From UBA9659 sp965208605 (GTDB lineage: Bacteria; Pseudomonadota; Gammaproteobacteria; Pseudomonadales; Azotimanducaceae): a stretch of DNA of 64,000 nt. The notes below the pieces were generated by a model. It was not told the DNA's origin and made no database searches. It worked only from the letters and a program-made list of their open reading frames with translations. A program made the position numbers and the translations under genes. The stretch covers positions 310,001 to 374,000 of the forward strand of contig OZ242345.1 in NCBI GenBank assembly GCA_965208605.1, given 5' to 3'. Shown one piece after another: positions 33,609 through 42,741 of the stretch (positions within the stretch are counted from its first letter, which is position 1; the number at the start of each line of letters is the position of its first letter).

Positions 33609-35486
33609 ATGTCAGCAGCGGGAAAATTTGTCAGTCAAGCGGGTATAACGCATGCCTCTAGCGTCGTCGTAAGGTTTGCCGGCGACTCGGGCGATGGCAT
33701 GCAGTTGACCGGTAACAACTTTACTGAGGCGACCGCCATCTACGGCAATGATCTTGCCACCTTCCCCGACTTCCCCGCAGAGATCAGAGCACCTGCCGGG
33801 GCGACCTTTGGGGTCTCGGCCTTTCAGATCTACTTCGGGTCTGAAGATGTCACCACCGCCGGTGATGATGTTGATCTGCTGGTGGCAATGAATCCCGCAG
33901 CCCTTATCACCAACTTGAAGGACCTCCTTCCTGGCGGCCTGGTGCTGGTGGATACGGGTGCCTTCACGGACAAGAATATGAAGCGCGCGGGCTACCAGAC
34001 CAATCCCCTGGAGGATGGCTCCCTGGATGCCTATAGAGTGATGTCCATTAACATTACCCAGCAGGTGGTTGAGGCGGTGAAAGACTTTGGTCTGTCGCAC
34101 CGATTTGCGGTGCGCTGTAAAAATATGTGGACCCTGGGACTGGTGATGTGGCTCTTTGACCGGAATCGCGAGGCAACCATTGATGGTCTGGAAAAGAAGT
34201 TTGCCGCCAAACCGGAAATCGCTCAGGCAAACATAGCGGCCTTGAATGCGGGACATGCCTACGGCGAGACCGCGGAGCTGCCCTCGGGGGTGGAAATTTA
34301 CATGGTGCCTCAAGCCAAACTTGAGCCGGGAGTGTATCGGAACACCACCGGTGCCGAAGCCCTTGCCTATGGTCTGCTTGCGGGCAGCCAACTGAGCGGT
34401 GTGCCCCTGACCTTTGCCTCCTATCCCATTACCCCTGCATCCAGCTTGTTACATACCCTCTCTGCCCTCAAAGAATATGAGGTGATTACTTTTCAGGCTG
34501 AGGATGAGATTGCTGCCGCCTGCGCTGCCATAGGTGCTTCCTTTGCCGGGTCGCTGGGGGTGACTTCCAGTTCTGGCCCGGGTATTTCGCTCAAGGGGGA
34601 GGCCATTTCCCTTGCTTGTGCTACTGAACTGCCGCTGCTGGTGATTAACACCCAGCGGGCGGGTCCCTCAACGGGAATGCCGACCAAGCCGGAACAGTCT
34701 GATCTCAATCAGGCACTCTTCGGCCGGCATGCGGATACGCTCCTGCCGGTGCTTGCCGCCTCCACCTCGGTGGATTGTTTTGAGGTTGCCATTGAGGCCG
34801 TTAGGCTCGCCACTCAGTTTATGACCCCGGTCATTCTGCTCAGCGATGCCTATCTTGCGAATGCCTCTGAACCCTGGCATCTGCCCGATATCAGTAGTTA
34901 TACCCCCTTCCCGGTAAAGCATGCCACTGAGGCTGATGGCTTTTCCCCGGTCAATCGGGATGCCTCCACCTTGGCAAGAGTCTGGGCAAAACCGGGTACT
35001 CCGGGACTAGAGCATCGCATCGGGGGTATTGAAAAAGATTATGTCACCGGGAACATTTCATACAACTCTGAGAATCACCAGAAGATGACCTTGCTTCGCA
35101 AAGAGAAGATTGACGGCATTGCCCGGGTTATTCCAGAGCAGTCGGTTACCCAGGGAGAAGCCGGCGGCAAATTGGCGGTGGTCGGCTGGGGTTCCACCCA
35201 TGGCACCATTCATCAGGCAGTGCAACGTTGTCGTCAAGAGGGTATGGATGTAGCGCATATTCATGTCCGCTATCTCTCGCCCTTGCCGTCCAATCTGGGT
35301 GATTTGTTACACAGATACGAGCGGATACTAGTGCCGGAAATGAACACCGGGCAGTTTGTTGCGGTGCTTCGTTCCCGGTATTTGATTGATGCCCAGTCCT
35401 TGAGCAAGGTGTCTGGCCAGCCCTTCAAGATTCGGGAGATTGAAACAGCTATCAAGGCACAATTATTAGCGGGAGAGAGCGGATGA
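33609..35486 (+). CDS. korA: 2-oxoglutarate:ferredoxin oxidoreductase subunit alpha (gamma-alpha fusion)
   Basis: KorA with KorB converts 2-oxoglutarate and CoA to succinyl-CoA with ferredoxin as electron acceptor, or the reverse. In this 625-residue protein the N-terminal gamma domain has VRFAGDSGDGMQLTGN and AFQIYFGSEDVTTAGDDVDLLVAMN; the alpha (pyrimidine-binding) domain follows from about residue 225 with FASYPITPASSLLHTLSAL and NTQRAGPSTGMPTKPEQ. This gamma-alpha fusion is typical of bacterial KorA. AAGGAAG precedes the ATG. The stop overlaps the korB start by 4 bases. Preference for 2-oxoglutarate over other 2-oxoacids is inferred from overall similarity. Confidence 0.93.
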   Translation: MSAAGKFVSQAGITHASSVVVRFAGDSGDGMQLTGNNFTEATAIYGNDLATFPDFPAEIRAPAGATFGVSAFQIYFGSEDVTTAGDDVDLLVAMNPAALITNLKDLLPGGLVLVDTGAFTDKNMKRAGYQTNPLEDGSLDAYRVMSINITQQVVEAVKDFGLSHRFAVRCKNMWTLGLVMWLFDRNREATIDGLEKKFAAKPEIAQANIAALNAGHAYGETAELPSGVEIYMVPQAKLEPGVYRNTTGAEALAYGLLAGSQLSGVPLTFASYPITPASSLLHTLSALKEYEVITFQAEDEIAAACAAIGASFAGSLGVTSSSGPGISLKGEAISLACATELPLLVINTQRAGPSTGMPTKPEQSDLNQALFGRHADTLLPVLAASTSVDCFEVAIEAVRLATQFMTPVILLSDAYLANASEPWHLPDISSYTPFPVKHATEADGFSPVNRDASTLARVWAKPGTPGLEHRIGGIEKDYVTGNISYNSENHQKMTLLRKEKIDGIARVIPEQSVTQGEAGGKLAVVGWGSTHGTIHQAVQRCRQEGMDVAHIHVRYLSPLPSNLGDLLHRYERILVPEMNTGQFVAVLRSRYLIDAQSLSKVSGQPFKIREIETAIKAQLLAGESG

Positions 35487-36505
35487 ATGCCTTAGCAGAA
35501 CCCTTGACGATCAAAGATTTCACTTCCGACCAGGAGGTGCGATGGTGCCCTGGATGTGGCGACTACGCCATACTGAAAGCCATCCAAAAGCTGCTGCCGG
35601 AGATTAACCAGCCTAAGGAAAATGTCGTCTTTGTTTCTGGCATTGGCTGTTCATCTCGCTTTCCGTATCACATGAATACCTATGGCTTCCACACCATCCA
35701 TGGGCGGGCACCATCCATTGCAACGGGCATTAAGCTGAGTAATCCGGAACTGGATGTTTGGGTGATTACCGGAGATGGTGATGGGCTCAGTATCGGTGGC
35801 AATCACATGTTGCATCTCCTCCGGCGCAATGTGAATTTGCAGATACTGCTTTTCAATAATGAAATCTATGGGCTGACCAAGGGGCAGTATTCGCCCACTT
35901 CCAAGACCGGCACCCGGTCTCCCTCGACGCCGGATGGTTCCATTGATACACCACTGGGTCCCTGTACCTTTGCCCTGGGTGCGGGTGCCCAATTTGTGGC
36001 GCGGGGCATTGATACGGAAACCAAACTCATGACCCCGGTGCTAAAACGCGCGCACGCCCATAGAGGCACCGCCTTTGTGGAGATTTATCAGAATTGCCCG
36101 GTGTACAACGACGGTGTTTTTGAATACATCAAAGATAAGAAGAATGCCGCCAACACGCGCCTTATCCTGGAAGATGGGAAGCCACTGCGTTTCGGCACAG
36201 ATAATCAACAGGGTATTCGTCTGAACCCGAAAAGCCTGACCTTGGAAGTCGTGACTCTCGGGAAGGATGGGGTGACCGAGGCTGAGTTGCTCGTGCATGA
36301 TGAACGCAATCGGGGTTTGGCACAGCTGCTTGCTGCGCTGAAGGCACCGGCCTTTCCTGAACCCATTGGGATCCTCTATTGTGACCCCCGGGCGACCGAG
36401 TTTACTGATGCTGTGTATCAGCAACGTCAGGCCGTGCGGGAAAAGAGACCCCCAGCAGATCTGAATGCGTTGCTCAGAAGTGGCCACACCTGGCGGGTCA
36501 CTTAA
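35483..36505 (+). CDS. korB: 2-oxoglutarate:ferredoxin oxidoreductase subunit beta
   Basis: This 340-residue subunit binds thiamine diphosphate. It has the motif WCPGCGDYAILKAIQK near the N terminus, GIGCSSRFPYHMNTYGFHTIHGRAP, and the ThDP-Mg motif GDGDGLSIGGNHMLHLLRRN...NNEIYGLTKGQ. The start overlaps the korA stop (ATGA), so the two are co-translated. No separate ferredoxin-like delta subunit is present, as usual for the two-subunit KorAB type found in aerobic bacteria. After the stop comes a degenerate short-repeat region. Confidence 0.93.
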   Translation: MNALAEPLTIKDFTSDQEVRWCPGCGDYAILKAIQKLLPEINQPKENVVFVSGIGCSSRFPYHMNTYGFHTIHGRAPSIATGIKLSNPELDVWVITGDGDGLSIGGNHMLHLLRRNVNLQILLFNNEIYGLTKGQYSPTSKTGTRSPSTPDGSIDTPLGPCTFALGAGAQFVARGIDTETKLMTPVLKRAHAHRGTAFVEIYQNCPVYNDGVFEYIKDKKNAANTRLILEDGKPLRFGTDNQQGIRLNPKSLTLEVVTLGKDGVTEAELLVHDERNRGLAQLLAALKAPAFPEPIGILYCDPRATEFTDAVYQQRQAVREKRPPADLNALLRSGHTWRVT

Positions 36506-36611
36506 TAAAAGGGTTAATAAAGAGTTAATAAAGGGCTAATACAGGGGGAGCCTAGGAAGAGTGCAGGGAGCGCCTAGGGAGAACGAAGGGAGAGTCTAGG
36601 AAGAGCCAAGA
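36506..36611. repeat. degenerate short tandem repeats between korB and serC
   Basis: Two kinds of units occupy the gap between the convergent genes: three to four copies resembling GGGTTAATAAAGAG, then three to four of GGGAGNGCCTAGGRAGAR. No gene or clear terminator is visible. Similar TTAATAAAGAG units occur at 39179-39235. Confidence 0.6.
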
Positions 36612-37769
36612 CTACTCAGCCCTGATGCTTGCCCAGGCCCAATCCAGCCAGGGCAGTAGCCGGGTGATATCTTCCAGGGTCACCGTTGCCCCGCCCCAGA
36701 TTCTCAATCCCGGGGGCGCGTCCCGATGATTGTTAATATCCATGGCAACAGCTTCAGCCTCCAGTAGCCCGGTCATTTTTTTGAGCAGAGCTCGCTGCGC
36801 GGCTTCCGGCTGCTCGGTAAACCAGGGGTCTTGAAGCTTCAAGCAGATGGAAGTGGATGATCTGCTCGCTTCCTCCCGGGCAAGAAAGTCCACCCAGTCC
36901 GCGCTATCTACCCAGGAAGAAACTGCCTGGATGTTCGCTTGGCTTCTTTTGATGAGCCAATCCAGCCCGCCTTCATTTTTTGCCCAGTGAAGGGCATCAA
37001 GATGATCCATCACTGCCAGCATGGACGGGGTATTGATAGTGGCACCGCTAAAAATACCCTGATTCACCTTGCCGGCTTTGGTCATGCGGAAAATCTTAGG
37101 CAGGGGCCAGGCAGGCTGGTAAGTCTCCAACCGCGCCACTGCCCGGGGAGACAGGGCAAGCATGCCGTGGGCTGCTTCGCCTCCTAATACCTTCTGCCAA
37201 GACCAGGTGGTCACATCCAGTTTTTGCCAGTCCACCGGCATGCCAAAGACCGCGGAGGTCGCATCGCAGAAACTCAAGGCCTGCCGATCCTCTGGAATCC
37301 AGTCGGCATGCGCCAGACAGACTCCAGAGGTAGTACCGTTCCAGGTGAAGATGACATCTCTTGTGCCTGCGTCTACCTGGCTGAGGTCTGGCAGCTCACC
37401 ATAGTCGGCATGAAATTCCCGCACATCTTTGAGTTGCAATTGATTCTTGACGTCATGTGCCCAGCCAGCACCAAAACTTTCCCACACCAGCAGGTCAATC
37501 CCTCTTGCACCCAACATGGACCAGAGTGCCATCTCAAAGGCACCGGTATTGGAGGCGGGTACTATGCCCAGCAGATAATCCTCTGGAATCCCGAGAATTT
37601 CCTTACTGAGTGCGATGACTTCCTTTAGTTTTGCCAGGGGCAGGGCGGCGCGGTGAGAACGTCCCAATACTTCAGTATCCAAATTGGCGAGCGACCAGCC
37701 GGGACGTTTGGATGCTGGGCCAGAGGAAAATTTGGGATTATCGGGTTTCAATTCGGGTCTGTTGCGCAT
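36612..37769 (-). CDS. serC: phosphoserine aminotransferase (SerC, class V)
   Basis: SerC converts 3-phosphohydroxypyruvate and glutamate to phosphoserine in serine synthesis. The 385-residue PLP protein begins with KPDNPKFSSGPASKRPGW and contains FTWNGTTSGVCL, SFCDATSAVFGMPVDWQKLD and the PLP-lysine region TWSWQKVLGGEAAHGML. The form resembles the SerC branch common in Alphaproteobacteria rather than the E. coli branch. The gene is monocistronic and divergent from the transporter gene, with a 149-base gap. Confidence 0.9.
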   Translation of the reverse strand: MRNRPELKPDNPKFSSGPASKRPGWSLANLDTEVLGRSHRAALPLAKLKEVIALSKEILGIPEDYLLGIVPASNTGAFEMALWSMLGARGIDLLVWESFGAGWAHDVKNQLQLKDVREFHADYGELPDLSQVDAGTRDVIFTWNGTTSGVCLAHADWIPEDRQALSFCDATSAVFGMPVDWQKLDVTTWSWQKVLGGEAAHGMLALSPRAVARLETYQPAWPLPKIFRMTKAGKVNQGIFSGATINTPSMLAVMDHLDALHWAKNEGGLDWLIKRSQANIQAVSSWVDSADWVDFLAREEASRSSTSICLKLQDPWFTEQPEAAQRALLKKMTGLLEAEAVAMDINNHRDAPPGLRIWGGATVTLEDITRLLPWLDWAWASIRAE

Positions 37770-37918
37770 GAAGAGTTAGCCTGTCGGAGAAAAAGCGCAA
37801 TGTGCAGATTTACTGCTGGTCTGTCAAGTTGCTCTCGAGAAAACTCTTCTTGGTCAAACCCATTTACATCTAAAGCACCTTTCCATGTAAAATCAATTTC
37901 AGTGATGGCGACCTTAGG

Positions 37919-39178
37919 ATGAGTGGCTTGAAAGAACTGCGCATGAAGTTTACTCAGGAGTATCAGGTGGCTGTCCTGATGGCGCTCAGTGCCATGTTTA
38001 CCCTGATCGGATACGAATTCATTCGCTCTGCAGCAACGGTGTTATTCAAGACCGCATGGGGGCCGGACAAGTTGCCGCTGGTCATGCTTGCCATGCCCTT
38101 TGTGGTATTCGCTGGCGTGGTGCTTTACGGCTGGATTCTGAGTCAGCTGGGACCAAGACGCACTCTGCTGGTAACCTCTCTCGGCTCGTCATTTATCATG
38201 CTGGGGTGTTATCTGCTCTTACAACTGAACGAGAATCGGGTCATTACCCCGGTGCTGTTTTTATTCAAAGAGTTTTACATCGTGCTATTGATTGAACAGT
38301 ACTGGAGTTACATCAATTCCTCGGTGGTGCCTGCCACGGCTAAGAAGGTCAATGGCCCGGTCACCGGTATAGCGGGTTTAGGCGGTGCTCTCGGCGGTTA
38401 TCTGGTGAGTGTTACCGCCGAGCCGCTGGGTGCAGAGGCCATGGTGCTGCTGGCGGCGGTGGCACTCTTGCCGGCGGCACTGGTATCCAACCTCACCTAT
38501 AGACATTACGGCGAACCGGAGCAGCCCGAGGAGGTGCAGACCCGGACTTCTCTCAAGGGCGCGATAAAAGGTCCGCTGAAATTAAAGTTGTTTTTGGAAA
38601 ACCCGTTACTACTCAGCCTCATCGCGATTGTGGTTACCTCACAGGTCCTGGCGGCGGTGTTGGATTTTGAATTCCAGACCCGCTTGTCAGCCATGTATCA
38701 GGGCGAGCCCAATAAAGAAACTGCTATTCAAGGGCGCTTCTGGGGGACTTTGAACACCTTCGTATTGGTATTGCAGTTTGTGGTTGCGCCGCTGCTCTTA
38801 TCTTATGTGTCCTTGCGGCAGACACATCTACTCATGCCACTGGTACATCTCATCGCCATTGGCGTCGCCCTGGCGGAGCCGAATGTGTATACCGTCGGTG
38901 TGGCATTCTTTTTGTTTAAGGCACTGGATTATTCAATTTTCAGGGCCGCCAAGGAACTGCTCTATGTGCCCCTCAGTTTTGATGAACGGTATCGCGCCAA
39001 GGAAGTGATTGATGTCTTTGGATATCGGGCGGGCAAGGGCGGCTCGGCTTTGATGGTTGTTGCCTTTCAGAAGGCTGGGGTCATGGTACACCAGTATTAT
39101 TTGATGATTGGATTTTGCGTGGCACTAGTTTGGGTCACGCTTGTCTTCCCACTGACCCGCAAGAATCAAAATGAATAG
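37919..39178 (+). CDS. Tlc/Npt-like (NTP/NDP exchanger-related) transporter
   Basis: This 419-residue protein has about 11-12 TM segments. It resembles the ATP/ADP exchanger (Tlc/Npt) family in GYEFIRSAATVLFKTAWG at the N terminus and especially in FRAAKELLYVPLSFDERYRAKEVIDVFGYRAGKGGSAL near the C terminus, which aligns with the TKE...YIPL...K.KAAVDVV..R.GKSGGA signature. It is shorter than the ATP/ADP translocases of rickettsiae, chlamydiae and plastids (about 500). Short homologues also occur in free-living bacteria and their substrates are unknown. The start could also be ATG 37943. Nucleotide uptake from a host is possible but not shown. Confidence 0.75.
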   Translation: MSGLKELRMKFTQEYQVAVLMALSAMFTLIGYEFIRSAATVLFKTAWGPDKLPLVMLAMPFVVFAGVVLYGWILSQLGPRRTLLVTSLGSSFIMLGCYLLLQLNENRVITPVLFLFKEFYIVLLIEQYWSYINSSVVPATAKKVNGPVTGIAGLGGALGGYLVSVTAEPLGAEAMVLLAAVALLPAALVSNLTYRHYGEPEQPEEVQTRTSLKGAIKGPLKLKLFLENPLLLSLIAIVVTSQVLAAVLDFEFQTRLSAMYQGEPNKETAIQGRFWGTLNTFVLVLQFVVAPLLLSYVSLRQTHLLMPLVHLIAIGVALAEPNVYTVGVAFFLFKALDYSIFRAAKELLYVPLSFDERYRAKEVIDVFGYRAGKGGSALMVVAFQKAGVMVHQYYLMIGFCVALVWVTLVFPLTRKNQNE

Positions 39179-39229
39179 CGCGTTAATAAAGAGCTGCGCC
39201 AATGAATAGCGGCGCTAACAAAGAGTGCG

Positions 39230-40093
39230 CTAATCCAGGCCTGGTCTTTCCCCCCTGGCGATTTGATTAAGCAATAAAGCAAGCCTGGTCCCCGCCCGAG
39301 ACAGCTGTTGAATGACGATAGGCCGGTTCCGTTCCAGATAGGCATCCCCTAAGCTATCCCCCGATTGCAATAACTGCCCTTGATGATTGACATAAGCATA
39401 GGCGCGCGCCAGATGCATGGAGTCATTCATCCAGTGCATGACCTTAAGGGAATTAACACTACCCGGTGCATCCTTGCGGAGCAGTTCCAGACCTTCTGGA
39501 TAGGTCAGCCCTAGTTGCCGGGGCATGAGGCTGTCCCAGACGCTATGCAGGTTAGTGGGCGTGGTATACCAGAGCACCGTGATGAGATTGCCCCCCTGAT
39601 CGCCTGCATTGCTGATATGTAGTGGCTGGTGAAGGTCGGCAATATAGTGGCCGAGAAAGCGCAGGGCAGCGGCTCTGCGCAGGACCTCAGGCCGCCGCGC
39701 CTGAGCTAAAGGTACTGTGCTAGAGAGTTGTGACAATGCGGTTTCTATAGCTGCCGCAATGCAGTCCTGCTCAGGGCAGTCCCGGGCAAGATCAATCCGC
39801 CCGGCATGCTTGGGCAGGTTGAGAAAGTGATGCCGGTAGCTCTCTTTACGCGTCGTGTGCTTGACGATATCTGGCCACACACAGGCATCAGCAAAGTTGC
39901 GATAGCCGCCTTCCCAATCCTCCCCCGCTTTGATGAGTGGCGCCAGCATGTTTTTCGCTGGATGAGATAACTGTTGTTCCGCCAGATTGCAGACCAGCTT
40001 GTGTGCCTCCCAACCCCAGGCACCGGCCTCCTCAGCTAGAGGGAGCAAGAAGATGAGCAGGCTTGCCGGCACTAGTAGATAGGGTGGTCGCAT
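39230..40093 (-). CDS. secreted S1/P1-type zinc nuclease
   Basis: This 287-residue protein has a signal peptide (MRPPYLLVPASLLIFLLPLAEEAGA) followed at once by WGWEAHKLVC. In S1/P1 nucleases the mature N-terminal Trp and the next His are zinc ligands. Further ligand motifs are NFADACVWPD, SYRHHFLN, FLGHYIADLHQPLH and NLHSVWD. The enzyme cleaves single-stranded DNA and RNA in the periplasm or outside. The frame is open to 40150, but ATG 40093 gives the proper signal peptide. The upstream MATE gene ends 8 bases before this start, so the two are likely one transcript. Degenerate TTAATAAAGAG-type repeats follow the stop. Confidence 0.9.
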   Translation of the reverse strand: MRPPYLLVPASLLIFLLPLAEEAGAWGWEAHKLVCNLAEQQLSHPAKNMLAPLIKAGEDWEGGYRNFADACVWPDIVKHTTRKESYRHHFLNLPKHAGRIDLARDCPEQDCIAAAIETALSQLSSTVPLAQARRPEVLRRAAALRFLGHYIADLHQPLHISNAGDQGGNLITVLWYTTPTNLHSVWDSLMPRQLGLTYPEGLELLRKDAPGSVNSLKVMHWMNDSMHLARAYAYVNHQGQLLQSGDSLGDAYLERNRPIVIQQLSRAGTRLALLLNQIARGERPGLD

Positions 40094-40101
40094 CTTAGGT
40101 A

Positions 40102-41502
40102 CTAGCCGGAGTCTGTGTCGGGAGCTTGACCATAAGTGTGCCGGTTCCACAAGAAAGCAAATAACCCCATGCTGAGATTGGCAGTAAAGCCCGCGAGAAA
40201 AATACCCGTAACACCGAAAAGTAACTTACCGGCAAAGGCAAGCGGCACATAGATAACAAACATTCTGAACATTGACATGATAGTGGATGAAACGGGCCGC
40301 CCCAGAGAATTAAACACCGCACTAGCCACCATCAAGACCCCCCAGGCACCGTAACTGATAGGCACTATCATCAGGTAGCGGCTAGCCACATGCAGGACTT
40401 GAGGATTTTCATCAAAGAGCCCCGCGATATCAGCACCGAACCCGAAAAGCACCAGAGCAACCAAGGCACCCCAGATGAGGGAATATTTAAATGACAGCAG
40501 CATGGCCTGGTTCGCCCGGTCATGTCGTTCCGCCCCCCAGTTCTGCCCCACAAAGGGCCCGATGCTACCAGAAAGTGCAAACAGGGGAATCACAAACAAC
40601 CCTTCAATGCGGGAGGCTATGCCGAAGCCGGCGACAGTTTCCTGGCTGAAACTAGCAAGCAGGCTGATGACTATGGCGGTGGACATAGGGCCGATCAGGT
40701 TGGTGGCCGTGGCGGGGATGCCCACCTTCATAATTTGCTGCCAAGAGTGGATGACGGCTGAGAACTTAAGGTCAGAGTAGTCCAGCAGCCTTTCTCGATA
40801 ATGCAACACTAAGATGGTGCCCCCAAACATGATGAAGCGTGCTAATAGATTCGCGAGGGCCGCTCCCTCCAGACCCAGGGCGGGCAGACCAAAGAGTCCA
40901 AAAATGAGAAAGGGACCGAACAGCGTTTGTAGCAGGGCACCAGTGACCATGAGGGTCCCGGAAATACGTGCATCCCCGGTTGCCCGTAGCGCATTGGCAC
41001 CCACCGAAGGCACCGCCAGCAAGACCATGGAAAAATACCAAATAGACATATAACTGCTGATGAGCGGCAGGGTAGTGTGGTCTGCTCCCAGGGCAGTGAA
41101 TAACGGCTTGATAGTGAACCAGCCGATAGCGCACACCAGACTAATGACCAGCGCCACGAGCAAGATGCCATCACTTGCCAATCGCTTGATCTGTGCCAGG
41201 TCGCCCTTGCCGACAGTCCGGGCAAGCACCGACGAGACACCGATGGAAATACCCAGCGATATGGACATGAGTGCCCCGGTGACCGGGAAGGTAAAGCTAT
41301 AGGCGGCGAGTTCTGTGGTGCCTACCTGTGCCAGATACCAGGCTTCTATCAGCCCCGCGGCGAGGTTTGCCGTAATACCTAGAATGAGCGGTGCCGAAAG
41401 TCGCAAGAGACCGTAACCCACAGGGCCTTGAACCAGTCGTGCTTGTGTGGGTCGGGGGTCTGGCGCGGGCGCTTCCTGACGCGGCTCATCCAACTTGTTC
41501 AT
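40102..41502 (-). CDS. MATE family efflux transporter
   Basis: This 466-residue membrane protein has the two-fold MATE layout with about 12 TM segments: PVGYGLLRLSAPLILGITANLAAGLIEAWYLAQVGTTELAAYSF at the N terminus, and AAVFNSLGRPVSSTIMSMFRMFVIYVPLAF near the end. MATE pumps expel cationic drugs or metabolites in exchange for Na+ or H+. The first 30 residues are hydrophilic and proline-rich (EAPAPDPRPTQ). The gene lies 24 bases downstream of metA and just upstream of the nuclease gene on the same strand. The substrate is unknown. Confidence 0.92.
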   Translation of the reverse strand: MNKLDEPRQEAPAPDPRPTQARLVQGPVGYGLLRLSAPLILGITANLAAGLIEAWYLAQVGTTELAAYSFTFPVTGALMSISLGISIGVSSVLARTVGKGDLAQIKRLASDGILLVALVISLVCAIGWFTIKPLFTALGADHTTLPLISSYMSIWYFSMVLLAVPSVGANALRATGDARISGTLMVTGALLQTLFGPFLIFGLFGLPALGLEGAALANLLARFIMFGGTILVLHYRERLLDYSDLKFSAVIHSWQQIMKVGIPATATNLIGPMSTAIVISLLASFSQETVAGFGIASRIEGLFVIPLFALSGSIGPFVGQNWGAERHDRANQAMLLSFKYSLIWGALVALVLFGFGADIAGLFDENPQVLHVASRYLMIVPISYGAWGVLMVASAVFNSLGRPVSSTIMSMFRMFVIYVPLAFAGKLLFGVTGIFLAGFTANLSMGLFAFLWNRHTYGQAPDTDSG

Positions 41503-41526
41503 TGCTACCTGGCATGCAGAGAGACA

Positions 41527-42486
41527 TTAAGCGCCGCTAGCTCTGTTGGTTAAGATGGGATGTCTCACCCTGCCTATCTCATCCATGTTGTATGGGGTCA
41601 TTTGGTAAACATAATAATTGAGCCAGTTATTGAACAGTAGATTGCCGTGACTTTTCCAAGTGACTCGGGGGGCTTCTTTGGGGTCGTCATGGGGAAAATA
41701 ATTTTCCGGCAGTTCAGGGTTCATATCAGCCGCCAGATCGCGTTCGTATTCATCTTTCAAGCTCTGGGGTTCATATTCTGAATGTCCAGTGACGAACAGG
41801 TGTCGTCCATCCTTATGCGCCATCACATAGGGTCCCGCGATAGCGGAGTCAGCGATGATTTCTATATCGGGGACTGCTGCCAGGGCAGTTGCGGGCACCT
41901 CGGCGTATCGGGAGTGGGGGGCATAAAACACATCGTCAAAGCCACGCACAATCGGCGCCAAGGGCTGCACTAATTGATGCGGATAGACACCGAATATTTT
42001 CTTGGGCAATAGTTGTTTTTCAATGCCATAGAGGTGATACATAGCAGCCTGAACTGCCCAGCAGAGAAACATCACCGAACTGACATGGGTTACCGTCCAG
42101 TCTAAAATACGGTGCATATCATCCCAAAAATGCACCTCGGCAAAGGGTATCTGCCCCAGGGGCGCACCGGTGATGATCATGCCGTCGTACTTTTCCTCTT
42201 TGATCTGCTCAAAGCTTTTGTAAAAGTTATCCATGTGTTCAATGGGCGTTGACCGGGACGGCTTATCACTGATGCGCAAAAGTTCTACATTGATCTGTAA
42301 CGGAGAGTTGGACAGCATACGTAGCAGGTGAATCTCAGTTTCTATTTTTTTGGGCATGAGGTTCAGTAGCAGAATACGCACCGGACGAATGTCCTGATGC
42401 TGTGCTTCAGTGTTGGAGATGCAAAAAATATTTTCCCGCTGTAACACATCAAATGCGGGCAGACCATCAGGGATATTCAGGGGCAT
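41527..42486 (-). CDS. metA: homoserine O-succinyltransferase
   Basis: MetA acylates homoserine in the first committed step of methionine synthesis. The 319-residue protein has the catalytic Cys142 in FLCWAVQAA and the His-Glu pair in VTGHSEYEP. Residue 111 is Gly (TGAPLGQ); in this family Gly at this position is linked to succinyl-CoA and Glu to acetyl-CoA, so succinyl-CoA is predicted. Transcription is probably controlled by the SAM-II riboswitch and terminator in its leader (42499-42598). GAGGA precedes the ATG. Confidence 0.95.
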   Translation of the reverse strand: MPLNIPDGLPAFDVLQRENIFCISNTEAQHQDIRPVRILLLNLMPKKIETEIHLLRMLSNSPLQINVELLRISDKPSRSTPIEHMDNFYKSFEQIKEEKYDGMIITGAPLGQIPFAEVHFWDDMHRILDWTVTHVSSVMFLCWAVQAAMYHLYGIEKQLLPKKIFGVYPHQLVQPLAPIVRGFDDVFYAPHSRYAEVPATALAAVPDIEIIADSAIAGPYVMAHKDGRHLFVTGHSEYEPQSLKDEYERDLAADMNPELPENYFPHDDPKEAPRVTWKSHGNLLFNNWLNYYVYQMTPYNMDEIGRVRHPILTNRASGA

Positions 42487-42498
42487 GTGTTGTTCCTC

Positions 42499-42540
42499 AA
42501 AAAACCTGCTTAGCCAAGTGTTAATAGAGCAGCTAAAGCA
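42499..42540 (-). terminator. intrinsic terminator in the metA leader
   Basis: In the metA transcript UGCUUUAGCU (42531-42540) can pair with GGCUAAGCA (42507-42515) with one bulged U, and GG plus six U follow (42499-42504). This is an intrinsic terminator between the riboswitch and the metA ribosome binding site, and so the likely expression platform. Confidence 0.7.
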
Positions 42541-42544
42541 AGCA

Positions 42545-42598
42545 TCTCTTTAGCGGTACTTTTAATGCGCCCGCAAGCTGAACTCAAATCGGCGCAAC
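42545..42598 (-). promoter_or_regulatory. SAM-II riboswitch (metA leader)
   Basis: Read on the minus strand the segment starts GUUGCGCC and GAUUUGAG, continues CUUGCG and GGCGCA, then UUAAAAGUACCGCUAAAGAG. P1 is six perfect pairs, UGCGCC with GGCGCA. The conserved blocks of SAM-II (GAUUURA after P1, UUGC before the second P1 strand, an A-rich loop and GCUAAA at the 3' end) are all in the right order and spacing, and the size (about 54 nt) fits. It lies about 60 bases upstream of metA, a standard SAM-II target. High SAM is expected to reduce metA expression. Confidence 0.85.
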
Positions 42599-42689
42599 TT
42601 TCGTTATTTTAGAATACACCATGCTCAGTGTAAAAATGAAGTTAGTAGCCCAGTCCGGTATCATTGCCACTAGCACCGTGATTGCCTTT

Positions 42690-42740
42690 GTTCCTCTGGA
42701 TTCCCGAGCAAGCTCGAGAATGACGGCGCGGGGCGCGAGG
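42690..42740. repeat. dispersed hairpin repeat copy
   Basis: One inverted copy of the AGCTTGCT-type hairpin (palindrome 42700-42721, followed by GACGGCGCGGGGCGCGAGG) sits directly after the NERD gene stop and before the metA leader. It may end transcription of the NERD gene. The stretch 42600-42690 presumably carries the metA promoter. Confidence 0.8.
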
Positions 42741-42741
42741 A

